Translations under genes and position numbers: made by a program | Assembly (NCBI GenBank): GCA_001632425.1 | Contig: KV425556.1 | Location: forward strand, 265,597 to 329,596 | Direction of reading: 5' to 3' | DNA: 64,000 bases | From: Neolentinus lepideus HHB14362 ss-1 | Taxonomy: Eukaryota > Basidiomycota > Agaricomycetes > Gloeophyllales > Gloeophyllaceae | Notes under the pieces: generated by a model | What the model was told of the DNA's origin: nothing | Seen by the model: only the letters and a program-made list of their open reading frames with translations | Database searches by the model: none | Shown: in pieces, positions 1 to 12,269 of the stretch | How the letters are laid out: every line of letters starts with the position of its first letter | How positions within the stretch are numbered: position 1 is the stretch's first letter

Positions 1-1094
1 GAACACCATAGAAGCACTCATAAATCACGAAAATATTGAGATACACATCTTCAATATACAGGAGCTTATATTGAGAAATTCAGGAGGATGCAATCAAAAA
101 TGAAGGACTAGTGAGGCAATAAAGCGAAATGGAGACTACAAAATGGGTTTTGTAGTCTGTTTGTAGTCGACACTATGAGCGGACATTGAATCGGGACTCA
201 AATTTTATAGTGACTACTACACAGAAAAAGTCGCACAACTTCTCGGCATTTGCTTTCCCACGAGGTCGCGGTTCGGCACGCGCTCATTTTTGCCTGTACA
301 GACTCGACCTTCGTTCCTCAGGACTCGTAATTATCAGCGGAAAGATGGATTAAATGCGAGTCCGTCAGGGTTACACTGAGCAATGTTCTTCTTGCTTCAG
401 GACTCCACTGCGGGTTCGAGGGCATGAAAGGTATCATTGGGAATGACTCCCACTTGCTACATTTGCCACGACTGTCCTTATAGTGATTCAAGTTGCATTA
501 TTCTCTAGAAACCATTCAATAGCAACACAGCAGTACAAAGCTTTCTATAGTAATAAGTACTAACTAATGTGCGATCTGCCACTACGGCGACGATAGCAAC
601 AGATACGCAGAATTTATGAATATTGGCTGAATCGCGAAATCGGAACTAACTTCCGATCGTGCGTTTCATAAGGAATTAACCCTTTACTTTCGAACGTGCC
701 GATCGCAATTCGATGCATAATCAAATATACCTAACACCGCGACAATCGCAGGTACAAGAGTCATGGTGATCCCGTATTGTATTGCTGTGGAACTTCCTAA
801 TCACGAATTGCTTGCAGCCGCTAACGTCCTACAAAGACATCTCACTTATGATTCCTCGCATACGACTGGTAAGTCACCATGCATGAAGTCCACACTCCAT
901 TCGAAACAGATATTGTCCTACTGTTTACTGACTTCATTTGGAAGACATATAGCTGGCTTCGCAATCCTCGGACACGCCCTGCCACGGACACAAGGGACGA
1001 GGTAGGTTTTCGCTTATGCGAAACTCAAAGTGGTTCAAAAGCAACTTTGTCTCTGGCGATAGAGAAACACATCGACCCTTTGGCGTACCAAATC
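1..1094. other. Intergenic, no gene seen
   Basis: No reading frame with recognisable protein features was found on either strand. Short open frames from about 760 to 1,090 overlap the 5' flank of the P450 that follows and resemble nothing known. The stretch presumably holds that gene's promoter, but no clear TATA box or repeat was identified. Confidence 0.6.
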
Positions 1095-3246
1095 ATGCCA
1101 GTCTCGATCACCATTCTCTTCGCCCTGGCGGGATTAGTTCTGCTTCGACGGCTTACGAGTACTAGAACGCGAGCGCCATGCCCTCCAGGTCCGAAAGGGC
1201 TCCCTCTCATTGGAAATATTCTTGACATCCCATCTGAACGCCCCTGGAGGACCGTCGCCGACTGGGGTGAATTATACGGTACGGTATCTGTCGTCAGTCT
1301 CGATTTCTTTTGGCTAATGACCAATGCAAGGCGACATCGTTTACATCAATGTGCTGGGAAATCCTTTTGTATTTTTGAATTCACCGCAGGCTGCTTGCGA
1401 TATGCTGGACAAGAAGAGCTTCAATTACTCAGACAGACCCGCATTCCCCTTGGCCTCTGAGCTCGCGGGTTACGGTAAGACGCTGATACTGGCTCAGTTT
1501 GGGGAAGAGTTTCGAGCGATGCGAAGACTACTCCATTCTTACATGGGCACCCCCATGCATGTACGCAAGCTGTCCTCTGTAACAGAGCACGAGACAAGAG
1601 GCTTCCTGAGGCGTGTTCTCAACGACCCTGACCAACTCGAGGACGCAACTCGAAGGTCGATGTGGTCATAGCTTTTCGCACCGCAAACCGCTAAAACCTT
1701 ATCTACAGGACCACTGGTACTATAATTCTTCAAATAACATATGGCTATGAACCGAAGGATCACGGAGACCCTCTAGTTGAGCTGATTAGTAGAGCCCTGG
1801 AACAGCTCGTCACCATGACGGTCCCAGGCGCATTTCTGGTCGATGTTATCCCGACATGTAAGTATCAATTCATCCTTGCGCTTCATACTCCTGACGACGC
1901 TTGTTCTTCAGTGAAGTACATCCCTGCTTGGTTTCCTGGCGCAAAGTTCAAGCGGCTCGCTTCGGAATCTGCTCAGTGCCTCCAGGACTGTATCGAAACC
2001 CCTCTGAACCATGTGAAGGAACAAATGGTACTACTTGTATCCACCGCTTTAAATGAGTCTACATCAAGGCTCAGTTTCTTCTAGGCTACGGGGGCTGCTC
2101 GGCCATCGTTCACGTCTAGATGTCTCGGGGGTCAAGGCGTAACGGCCGAACAAGAATATATAATCAAGTGGGCAGCCGCAGGAATGTACGGAGGTATGTA
2201 AACAACTCCACGGTGTACATTGAAGAACTTTTGACCCAGTCTCCGCGACACTGCAGGAGGTGCCGACACAGTACGTCATGTGCAAGCAATAACTGCCGTT
2301 CTTCAGCTGAGGATCACCTTTGCCATACAGACTGTTTCCTCCATAAACACATTTTTTCTGTCGATGATGGTGTATCCGGACGTGCAAAAGAAAGCGCAGG
2401 CTGAAATTGATGCTATTATTGGTAACGGCAGGCTGCCTTGTCTGACAGATATGGAACGACTCCCCTATGTGGAGGCCTTGGTGAAAGAGGTCTTCCGTTG
2501 GCACCCGGTTATACCTCTCTGTGAGTCCTTTCTTACTTCTCTAGACTTCTTCGTAAATCAATATGAACTTCGGTCAAGGTGTTCCCCATAGCCCAAAGGA
2601 AGATGACATACACGACGGCTATCTTATCCCCAAAGGTGCTGCAGTCGTTACTAATATCTGGTCGGTGCTTTGCCCAAGAATTTGAATACATGGATGTTCA
2701 CCTGTGCCCTCTCAGGGGATTCCTCCACGATCCAAAAATTTACGCAAATCCCATGGCATTCAATCCAGAGAGATTTCTAGGCAGCCATCCGGAACAGGAC
2801 CCTAGGGAGTACTGCTTCGGCTTCGGAAGACGGTGCGAACATCTATTACTACGAGAACTATTTGGCTTATTGTGGCTCAACACATTATCTAGTGTGTGCC
2901 CAGGTTGGTATTTTTCAATTGGTTCACCCGATACTCCGTCTCTAAATGCACGGTCAGGGCGTCACTTCGCTTATTCCTCCGTCTGGTTATCATGCGCAAT
3001 GTCTTTGGCTGTCTTCACGATCGCGAAGCCCACAGACGCCTCAGGCCATCTAATCGAACCCGTCGTAGACTTTACAAGTAAGGCTATCAGGTATGCCCAT
3101 CGCCCATCAATGTACTCAAACTGACAGTGCAGTGCACTTGTTACTAATCCATCTATACAAGTCACCCGATACCGTTCAAATGTTCCATCACGCCTCGGTC
3201 GGACGCGACTCGTTTGCTGATTCTCGCAGAGGACGAAGGCAAGTAA
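1095..3246 (+). CDS. Cytochrome P450 monooxygenase (intact)
   Basis: Membrane-anchored haem-thiolate monooxygenase of the ER, expected to hydroxylate a hydrophobic substrate with electrons from NADPH-P450 reductase; the substrate is unknown. The start gives a hydrophobic N-terminal anchor followed by the proline-rich hinge [14 protein letters not shown]. Later come the I-helix GGGADT, the K-helix ExxR within KEVFRWHP, the region FNPERFLG, and the haem-binding loop FGFGRRVCPG. The haem loop is split by an intron between the second Arg and the Val-Cys. Frames join through about ten exons: first donor near 1,278, and last exon beginning near 3,171 and reading to AEDEGK and the stop. No frameshift or premature stop was found. 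It has the same plan as the pseudogene at 12.3 kb and the gene at 60.8 kb but is more diverged, so these three form a local P450 subfamily. Splice sites are by eye. Confidence 0.93.
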
Positions 3247-3308
3247 TAAACAAACAGATAGAGATATATCGCGCAGCATATACAGATCGTCCAGTTGTTA
3301 GAATATAT

Positions 3309-4815
3309 TCATGGTCCTTCGTGCTGCATGAAGATTGTATCCTTCACTTTATAATCTTCTTCATGAGGGTTGAGAAGAACCCGGTCCGAATCCTCACTGG
3401 ATCGGAAGGGTGATGATTGGTTCGCCTCAGCCGCAGGTACCAGATTGACCCTATATGCTTGCCTGATAATGGGTGAATCAGGAGCGAAAAACACAGCAGA
3501 ATGATCTGGGACGAACCGGGCTTTCCTGCGAGCGTATATTATCTGTTCTTTCGCTACCGCGATCCTCGGACGCATATATCGCATTGCAAAAATGGTGATG
3601 ATGGTCGTAACAACTACCAAAACGGCGCTGATAGCTTTTGACTTCGAGTTTGTTTGGCCTGGTCCGGGTTAATGAGTGAATAGAGTAAGAGGAGACGTGA
3701 TAAACTGCAAACTTCACCTGACTGCGTTTTCTCTAGCAGGACGCCCATGTAGACAGTGACGAACTGTTTCGGGAGAGAAAGGATGGCTGCAAGAGTGAAG
3801 GTGAAGAAGCCGATCCCACAGGTAGAAAACAGAGCTGTCGTCACTGTAGTGGAATGATATTATAGCGGAAACGAGATCAAGGATAGATGTAGCACTTACG
3901 ATGTCCAGGTATAACGCTGTATCTCGATATCACAACGAATACGAACCCCCCATCCCGTATTGCCTTGGCCAATGCGGCATACGCAATCGTCGTCTTCTCC
4001 ATCTTCTCTGCGCGTGCTCGACAGCAGAATTTAAATGCGCTATACCGGATATGAGCGATCTCAGTTAATACGGCGCGGGAGAGGCTTCCGCATCGCTGAT
4101 ACAAGACATACTAAAAGTTGCCCCATTCTCCTAAGAGCGTTCCCGCAGCCACGATAGCGAATCCTGGGCCAAGGCCCCAGACAAGACCACAAAGGACTGC
4201 TAATATTTCTTGGCCGAAAAGCTGGAATGAGGGTGAGCAGAGCTTATACTCCATGATAGCGTCCGGATGCCTACTGGTGGAAACGAAATCACAAAAAAGA
4301 TCGCGATGGGGATTAGGAAGCCTGCTGGTAATCTAAGGTAGATTGAGAATAATTCGGTCGTTTGACAACGAGCAGCGACTCACGCGTGCATCCATCTTGC
4401 GAAGGGTTGCAACCAGTTGACAATTTGGGAGTGGAAGATGATGGACAGGATTACGATCACCACGACCAGTAGTACTAGAATAAGATACCCTATTGTGCGG
4501 CGCATGTCGCAATCGCTTGAGAACACATCATCGAGTGATTACATCGAACGTACAAATGTGTTTGCCAGTCTTCCAGTAGCTCAGGTCTTTATATTTTCCC
4601 CAGTCAATAAGGCTAGTCCTTCTAAGCTCTGAGCGTTCACTGGGCGTTGGACTTGGTGTGCGAGAGTAACGGTCGAGAGGGTCAAACTTTGTTCCCTGTG
4701 TGGCATATGGATGGCTAGACATTGGATACGCATCGGAACTCGCAGCATCGTCGATAGGAGCATACGCAGAGGTCATTATATCGGAGGTGGAGAGGAAATT
4801 CGACTTTCTCGTCAC
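3309..4815 (-). CDS. TVP38: TVP38/TMEM64-family Golgi membrane protein
   Basis: Multi-pass membrane protein of the SNARE-associated/DedA-like (VTT domain) family; the fungal members are Golgi or late-endosomal membrane proteins. Exons in order give a Ser/Thr/Pro-rich cytosolic N-terminus, a first hydrophobic helix (LILVLLVVVIVILSIIF), LPAGFLIPIAIFFVISFPP, then LFGQEILAVLCGLVWGLGPG. Next come the conserved GNFYAFKFCCRARAEKMEKT, RDGGFVFVVISRYSVIPGH and the helix ending LSLPKQFVTVYMGVLLE. A last helix precedes a hydrophilic tail. The R-x-S-x-IPGH and LPKQF motifs are diagnostic for fungal members. About seven exons; several join within a codon, for example Tyr of GNFY. The start at 4,815 is uncertain, as an in-frame Met at 4,776 is an alternative, and the splice between the first two exons is unclear. 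It lies next to the MscS gene in the same orientation. Confidence 0.88.
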
Positions 4816-5596
4816 CGGTCTTATAAGCTTGATGGAAGAGAGCTTCCAAGCTGTTCAAGGTTCAAGGCGGTGCAACGCAGCATACCGCCTACCCGGAAAT
4901 CCGTGTTCTCTGGAAATAGATACGTCAGAGTAAATGGTTAGTGCCGATGGAGTATATAACGGCACAGCTTACCGTCGGAACCAGTGCGAGAGGCGTAAGT
5001 GGATTGCCTTCGAAACAAAGTCGCGTGCGACTTTGAATGTAGTCTTTGGTCACGGCATTTCATATATCTTGCACTGTAATGCCGGTCGGATGTATGAATG
5101 TTTCCTATGGAGACTGATGCCGAGGACATGAGGAGCAAGGCACTTTAGGGAGACTCGTGCGAGCGTCATGACCAGTGAAAACAATCACGCAGAGGTGTGG
5201 GTTAAATATCCTGCAATTCTCCAGACACTTCCATATATATATGCATCTAACGCCGGCGAGCCACTTACGTTGTCTGTCTCAGATATCGATGAGGACCATT
5301 TGTTTGATAGGTGGCATATGCGGAGCGGTCATAAAAGAGTTCCGGTTTTGCTTGCTCGGGGAAGAAATCCAAATTTCCGATACCATGGCCGTCAGGACAG
5401 GGGGCGTGCACTCGGGACAAATAAAATCGACGGAAAGGTAGAAACAATCTAGCCTGTACTGCAGCTAAATATTGTAGTTTTTACTATCCTAAGGATCAGA
5501 GAAGCTCTGTATTTTCTAAGTTATCAAATTCTAGATTATCAAGAGGAGGTTATATCATTAGCGAGATAGATACTCAGCGTCAAGAGTATATCGTTA
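4816..5596. other. Intergenic between TVP38 and MscS genes
   Basis: Several open frames of 60-95 codons occur on both strands, but none shows a domain, signal peptide or codon pattern that would mark a gene. The stretch probably holds the 5' flank of the TVP38 gene and the 3' flank of the channel gene. Confidence 0.5.
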
Positions 5597-8427
5597 CTAC
5601 AATCCGTCTACTCTCCTAAACACGTTCGTATCACTGTTTATACTCCTCGTCGGCGCTCTAAGCATGAACTCGCTCCCCTGGAACGAGCCCGCATTCCCCA
5701 TCGCATCACGGCTTGCCATACGTCCTAAGCCTCGAGGCAGATTGAGATTCGACGAGCTATTGCCATTGTTGCCGTACGGCGAGTTCCTCGGCATCAGCAC
5801 AGGCTGGACGGGCATGGTATATCTCAGGTCGAGCTCCTCTAGAGTCGTCTTGAGGAACCTCATGAATTCTGTACGGCGGCCCCATCGTCCTCCCCAATCC
5901 TGCCAGTTAGGACGGTCTGAAAGGTAGTAGTGCATGCGCATCAGGAGTGGTTAAGATTTTCAACGTGAAAGTGCACTAACGTTCCATGGCGATAATTAGG
6001 TAAATGGCGTTTTGATATTCCATCTTATCTATATGGACGCCGCAGCCTGACCAGTCGCGGTTATGCTGCTGCACATAGGTGTTGATGCGCTGCCGAAGCT
6101 GTTCAATCGCGTCGAGGGGTGTGTTGTACGCAACCATCAAGTCCGTACTTTCCCACCTATGAATCACTGTTAGAACAATAACCAAATGAAGGTTTGAATT
6201 GCGTATAACCGATGGGAAGGCATTGCCTCTGAGGAATAGACAGGAGAAATGCAAATGATCGACCCACATGGAATTACTTCGGCGCATGTTGTGCACGAGC
6301 TTGGCACTAGCAAGAAGTGCATTGGGGGCAATGATCTCCTGCCCGTCCACTCGGCGGAACGTAGTTGAGAAAAGACCAAACTCGCGAACGAACAGAGGCT
6401 GCACAAAGATAATTTCAACCAAGAAATCCAGCAAAACAAGCAACTGCGCGTACCTGATCATCAATCATGACGAGATCGCCTACATCGAATACGTGTGTCG
6501 AGAAGATGAAGATTAACTGCACAACAGTCACAGTCAGCCAATCGAACCTCAACTGTGCACTTGTTCGCCACTTACCGACTCGAACAGCAGCTGCGCCGAA
6601 TGTCCGAATATGAATGAGAAGCCAAGAATAATCGTCGCCAGAGGAACCAAAGACGACAGCGTATCCTTGCGGTTGAAGATCAACAGACAGATGAAGAATA
6701 TGATCACGAGCGCGATGGTAATCAACACTGCGTCAAGTTTCGCTACAACGGACCCGACGTCCTGATATCCACGACATTAGTGCATAACTTACAACTATGG
6801 AATGAGTTTGCACCTTCAAAGAAGATACCAAAGACTTGCGTTCACGGTATATCCGTTGGACAGCCTCACGCATTTCCTTCTTTGTGATGTCGCCGTTGCC
6901 ATCTTTGTCAAAGATCGCGAATGCAGCTTGCTAACAAACGCCCGAAATTGAGCTCAATCACATGTTGGACAAAGTCCTAACCCTTGAGACTTACCGCTTC
7001 AGCTGTTGACGGGAAGTACGGATAAAAATCTGCAACACGAGACTAAGCGAAATTCGGGGTATGAGATCGGCATGGACTGACCGTCAACTAGAAGATAGTC
7101 TCTCGGCGGGTCCGCATAGCTCAATGCGCTGAACAGCTTCCTCGCCAACTTCCGCGCGGAATACAAACTCCCCACATCCTTGTTCAACTTGGAATTTTTC
7201 AGTGCAACCTGGCCAATCGCGCCGCTGACCTGGTCCACGACGACCGATGCGATCGCCTTCCTGCGGCGCGCCTTCACGTCCACGGTCTTGGCCTTCTTCT
7301 CCCCATGAATATGAACATGGTGTCCTCCCTTGCCCTTCTCCTTCTCGACCGGCGACGAGGTGACCGGCGATGAGGGCACCGAGTTCTTGCCATGCCCGCC
7401 AAATTTGGTGTGCAGTCCGAGCAAATCAAGGCTGTTGCGTCTGGTGGGCGGCGCGGACTGTGGCACCGATCCAGGACTCTTGTGCCCCCTGCGACCATAG
7501 TTCACGCGCCGATAGACGGAGGGCTGCGCGTTCGACAGGCGATCGAGCGCTTTGAGGCCAAGGCGATTTTCTGTGAGACGTTCCGCGAGCGCCTTTTGGT
7601 GAAAGTTGATGGCCACGAAACGTAGGAAGATTTTCTCAACGAGCAGGATGATGCCCGAGGCGAAGAGTGCCTGCATGACACGGTTGATGGTGACCCAGTA
7701 GCTGCCGGGTGGGTGGTACGTGGCCCGGAGAATGGACAAAGATATCCAAGCCCAGGTGATGTCCAGTGCGAGCTTCAGCCAAGCCGCCACAGCCAAAGTG
7801 AGCTGACGGAAAGTAAGCACTCGATCAGACACATATCGGCAGGTCACGCACCTCGATCTGTGTCTGCAGTCGCGCGATGGAGCCACCGAAAAGCACGATG
7901 AGCCACATGAACAGTTTCGGCACATAGTCAACGATCAAGTACGTTGCACAGCTTACCGCCCAAATGATGGACAGCCAGAGGGACCACATGTGGACGTGCG
8001 GCCGAGCGATACTGCTCCGGAACCGGAACTCGACGATGAGTAGAGGGGCAATGAGGACACCCGCCCCTAGGATGCCGGCGAGCAGCACCCTGACGAATCG
8101 CGATAGCTGCATAAATGCGAGCCAGATAGCTCGCCCCCGCCTCGCCTTTGTCTTCTCCCCCGACTCCTTCTCGCGTTCCTCGTCATCTCCCTCGTCCCAG
8201 TCGAACTCGTCCGACGAATTTGTCGCCGTCGTATCGCTTGCTGAATCGGCATCATGGGTGTCATGGCCGTCATCGTCAAGGGGGACCTCGATTGTCTTCC
8301 CGGTGGTCTCTTTCCAAGTAGAATTTTCATCGGACCTCCTGGCTGCTGCAAAGTCGTACTCCTTTGGTCGCGAAACGTTGGACAAGGGAACCTCCTCCTG
8401 TTCTGCGTTGCGCGCTGTGCCATCCAT
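5597..8427 (-). CDS. MscS-family mechanosensitive channel with EF-hand
   Basis: Mechanosensitive ion channel of the MscS superfamily, like the ER-localised Msy1/Msy2 channels of fission yeast, which help control Ca2+ under hypo-osmotic shock. The N-terminus is hydrophilic and acidic. Hydrophobic helices follow (FVRVLLAGILGAGVLIAPLL, LFMWLIVLFGGSIARL), then a long basic, Ser-rich loop with a His-rich patch (HHVHIHGEKK). A canonical EF-hand loop DKDGNGDITKKE lies at about 6,890-6,930. It is followed by pore-lining helices (LDAVLITIALVIIFFICLLI) and the MscS beta domain, including HVFDVGDLVMIDD, FSTTFRRVDGQEIIAPN and FFVR-like repeats. A Ser/Asn-rich C-terminal tail ends the protein. About nine exons join in frame and the domain order matches fungal Msy channels. 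Start at 8,427 was chosen as the first Met of the open first exon. Confidence 0.92.
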
Positions 8428-9217
8428 GGTCGATGTTGAGAATAAGAGTGCCCTCCCCCTCGGCGCTGCTCGTGATCGTGGAGGTCGTTAAGGTGTTTGA
8501 CAGATCTTGACATGTTGGGGGTGGAAATTGATGCCGAAGTATGACGTTCGGGGAAAAAAAACATAACCCAGATCGGGAATCACATATCTACTGTGCCACA
8601 CTGCGGGCAAGGTACATTGTAATCCGTAATTAAATAGTGATTATGTGTAGATTAGATAACGAAAATAATCAGGATAAACTCCATCAGCATATGCCAGTAT
8701 TATATCTAATTAACTCCATGATTTGATCACTATATAATCACCATTTCATCGCCGAATACAGGGTACCATGCCCGCAGTGCCATTCAAGTTGAAATTAAAT
8801 AAAACAAACAAGGATAAAAAAGAATAATCGGGATCGGCCGAACGTAACTGTAGTCAGCGTAGGATTGAGTCCATTGGTTGATCGCGACATTTTGACCTAG
8901 TGAAAAGCTGATGCATCCCTTGATATACTGCACCACTACTTTTCGATGTGTATTCATGCAATAACTTGCTGTGCAGTCCATATTTTTCCTTGCCATATGT
9001 AAAATCAAAAGTTGTGGCCCTCTGTAAGTGCTTCGGATACTTGATTAATAGGCAGAAAATAGGAGTAAAAACTGGAGAATAAAGGCTATCAAGAAACTGT
9101 TTCACAACTCTGTAGATGTAGTCATACCAGAATATGATAAATATTGTTCACTACATGAATACCTGGCACGGTTGCACAACGACGTCGCAAACGATGCTTT
9201 CGACTTGATATGAATAA
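8428..9217. other. AT-rich intergenic region
   Basis: No convincing gene. The left part contains the short inverted-repeat element described at 8,599-8,779. The remainder (8,780-9,217) has small open frames without recognisable features and probably contains the 3' flank of the pectinesterase gene. Confidence 0.6.
8599..8779. mobile_element. MITE-like inverted-repeat element (181 bp)
   Basis: The sequence cactgcgggcaaggtac at 8,599-8,615 is matched in inverse orientation at 8,763-8,779 with one mismatch in 17. The interior is AT-rich and non-coding. The trinucleotide CCA directly precedes the left end and directly follows the right end, which fits a 3-bp target-site duplication. Size, AT-rich core and short terminal inverted repeats are typical of non-autonomous DNA transposons. 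No related copy is recognised in this window, so family assignment is open. Confidence 0.6.
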
Positions 9218-10904
9218 TCAGTACAGGTACGAGTAATCAATCCATTCGGGCTGTTCCAAAAACACCTTCTCGACTGTAAAGCTTGCGGCTTCAGCGTCGG
9301 TGAGGAAGTGTTCATATGGCTCTCTTCCGATATAATTCGCTCCAGGACCTACAAAACATGAGCCCGTAACATGATGCCACGGCCCAGGTTGGAATACCTA
9401 CCATATGACTTGTACTCTGCATAGTATGTAGTAGATATGTTTAGCGTTCTGTTGAGGTATTCCGGTCAGAAACAACACACATGTCTAAACCTCAAGAAAT
9501 GGTGACCTGGTGTTGTCAAATTCAATCCATCCCACCGGTGCTATACTCTCATCCATGTAGGTGTTCAGGTACACCGTAGTAGCAAGGCTATTCCAGGGTC
9601 GACCTGAGACATGGAGGCAGTGAAAATGAAGGTCGTGCACAACTGTGGTATGAATGTCGTACCTAGGTAGCATGAAGCATCTGTTCCTGTGGTGGCATTG
9701 GCATCAGGAGACTGCAGACGTGAGTCGGATAGCGAAGGATATCATTCATATGAAATAAACAAACTCTGATGATTTTGGAGTCAGAGATGTAGGCGCCATA
9801 TCGGTTTCCAGGTGCGTCCATTAGGTTCGTACCCTTCCATGCGACGAGACCTCCTCCACACCCACGGTTGGCGAAAGTCACGTTTTGGAACCATCTGCCA
9901 TCGAGATCTCAATACAGCTGTCCTCACACAGGTTCAATGTCATCTATACTCACGCAGTGCCGAAGCCGAATAAGTCTAACTACATGCATGGATATAATTG
10001 CAGATATGGCATTTTTAATTAGTCACTCACAATCGGTCATCCCGTAGATGATGCTGTCCACAACATATGTGCTTGCATTACGTCCAGTATACCATGTGTC
10101 TTGGTAGCTCGCAAACGTGCATCCATAAAAGGATGCGTTGGCGTATGAGATATCGGTTGCTAGTGCTTGGGAAATGGAGTAATTTGCCTATGAAGTCATG
10201 GAGGTGAAAGCCCTCCCTCTTGCAGATGGTATGACACTTACAGCAAGGTTCTGGAAATCAATATTGTACGCCCTGAAGTCGGTGTTACCAAACAGAGGCT
10301 GCAACGGCGCTCCAGTGGGACCCGCACCGACCAAAGACGCGTTGAACGACGGTGAGACCACAAGAACTGCCGACTGTGCATCGTCTTCCACGCCCTGCGT
10401 GACCACCCAGTCGTTATTCCATATCTGTACCAGATTCCGGGTGGAGGTGTTCCCAGCCGGAACGAAGGCTGTCTCTGTGCTCAGCTGGCCCTGTGTAAAA
10501 GGGCCTATACCTCAGCGCAGAATGAAGTTAGGTGAAAGAAACAGTACCAGCATGGTAAGAGGTGCCTGTCTCGAGACGTTGACTGTCTCATGGTATACAC
10601 CCTCACCGATCAATATAGTGGATGGTGTTCCTTCCGGCCTGCGAAGTCAATTTCAAAATGATTCCTTCGCAAGAGGGTGTTCTAATCGAACTCGAGGAAC
10701 AACATACAATGATTCCACTGCCGCTTGCACACTCGTAAATTGAGCCTCCGAGTCGGTGGGGCTGACATACACAGTCCCAGGCGGACACCCAAGCAGCTGC
10801 GACACCGCGGCAGGCTTCTGCAGTTGACATGCTAGATGAATAGGTGAAAGCGTAGACACCTGGCCAAGAAGCCCAAAGAACAGCAGAAGAAGAGACGCAA
10901 ACAT
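9218..10904 (-). CDS. Secreted pectinesterase, CE8 family
   Basis: Carbohydrate esterase family 8 enzyme that removes methyl groups from pectin outside the cell, releasing methanol and polygalacturonate. A hydrophobic signal peptide (MFASLLLLFFGLLGQVSTLS) opens the protein. LGCPPGTVYVSPTDSEAQFT starts the right-handed beta-helix, followed by ILIGEGVYHETVNVSRQAPL and IWNNDWVVTQG. Catalytic-region motifs are in the family order: YQDTWYTGRN (acid/base Asp), IIYGMTDYLFGFGTAWF (the second catalytic Asp lies in MTDYLFG, compare GxxDFIFG) and GRPWNSLATTVYLNTY (substrate-binding Arg-Pro-Trp). The C-terminus reads through a short exon EYKSYG into PGANYIGREPYEHFL and the stop at 9,218. Many short introns are present, and no frame break was seen. 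It fits a plant-cell-wall-degrading lifestyle. Confidence 0.9.
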
Positions 10905-12269
10905 GTCAAGAGCAGCGGAAACGCTTCGTCGCTGCGCACATTAAGATGTCTTCTTATATATCTTGTATTTTTGACACTGCAGGACGTGAGCCCGTGGAAG
11001 TTCATTATATGAGGCGGGCCGGGCGGGGCCAGCGTCGAGATCACGGGGTCTAGCGTGTACACTAGCCTGACGGCCGACGTTCGTAAGAATCCTTTGTGCT
11101 CCTAGAATACAATGCAGGGATGAAGTGCATGCGACGTCGTGAACAGAGATGGACCATGCTATGTGGTAGGTCCGTAAACCTCAAAATTCGTAGTTGTGTG
11201 ATACGTTGTATCTTATGATCAGCCACCGCTGATGTGTTAAGGTCACGTGTACCTGATAGACCTCCACGTGCCACGTTGTTGTGACTGAGGCACCCGGGTG
11301 ACTCTGGCTCAACAAGTACTACCGTACCTTGCTCCCGAATGTGCAATGAGAGCCTGTTACTTTTCATACATTCTATCCAAGATGATACCGAATAGAGTTC
11401 ATTCCTGACCAAGTAAGTTCAAGTCAAGATACGAAGCGATGTCCGAGATTTACCGAATTTGGTCTAAAATAAGGTCCAAGTATGGGGACTCCCGAAACAG
11501 CATGCCGGGCATGTAATATGGCATAGATACGTGATTTTTCTATCTGTCAACTCTGTGGAAGTCTAAAAATTATGGTATGGCAGAACATGAGGTATTACAG
11601 ATGTGGGTGAAGAGTTGACTGTACTAAATCGCACCCTTGTGAGGCGTCCGACAACTAATACTGAGTGTTCGTTTTTGCATATTGAATTTGGGACTGATTT
11701 AAATGAGGATGACCCATCTATCGAATGAACCTCTTCGGGTTACTATAAGAGCCTTGAATAATGTTGTGCTTGTGAGTCGTCGCTGCGAGTCTGGATATGT
11801 GATTGTAATATATATAACAGTACCGCTAGTCTAGGAAAAGCTTCAACACTATTCGCTTTAAGTTCAATGACTCTTGAATCTATGTGCAACCGTGCCACCA
11901 TATCTGGGGAGATCAACGGGATGGTCTATGTCACAACTACTCAAGATAAGCATCCATGAGACTGTTGGAGCTATGTACTGTGGTTTTCCTATTCTTATAG
12001 GCATCACTACATGATTCAGGGCAGTAATGAAGTCGGCAGATGAAGTCCCCAGCTTCGATTGGTTCGATCAACTGCATCATTCTAGGGGCTGCAGGTATGC
12101 TTGCTATACAGCTATGAAGCGATTCCAGCCGCATGGCAGCGAACGACTCTTAACTCCTGAAGCTCGGTGGTATCGAACCTCCTTGTCATGAGAAAGGACT
12201 CTTCATTTAAAGCAACTCTTCGATATTTAAAGGCAGCTCGACCTTAATGTGTTCTCCATCTTCGCTGAT
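10905..12269. other. Intergenic between pectinesterase and P450 pseudogene
   Basis: The two flanking genes are divergently transcribed, so this stretch carries both upstream regions. A 116-codon open frame on the minus strand (11,062-11,412) shows no recognisable domain and was not accepted as a gene. Confidence 0.5.
12222..12238 (+). promoter_or_regulatory. TTTAAA-containing core promoter motif shared with paralog
   Basis: The 17-mer gatatttaaaggcagct lies about 48 nt upstream of the pseudogene start. It is repeated identically, on the opposite strand, at 63,028-63,044 upstream of the intact paralog. A TATA-like core box conserved in both copies is inferred; it shows that the duplication included the promoter. 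Confidence 0.5.

Noticed and set aside
11062..11412. 116-codon minus-strand frame upstream of the pectinesterase
   Set aside because: No signal, domain or homologous pattern, and it overlaps the divergent promoter region.
12160..12190. tRNA-like sequence containing a gttcga-type loop on the minus strand
   Set aside because: No acceptor, D or anticodon stem could be folded around it.
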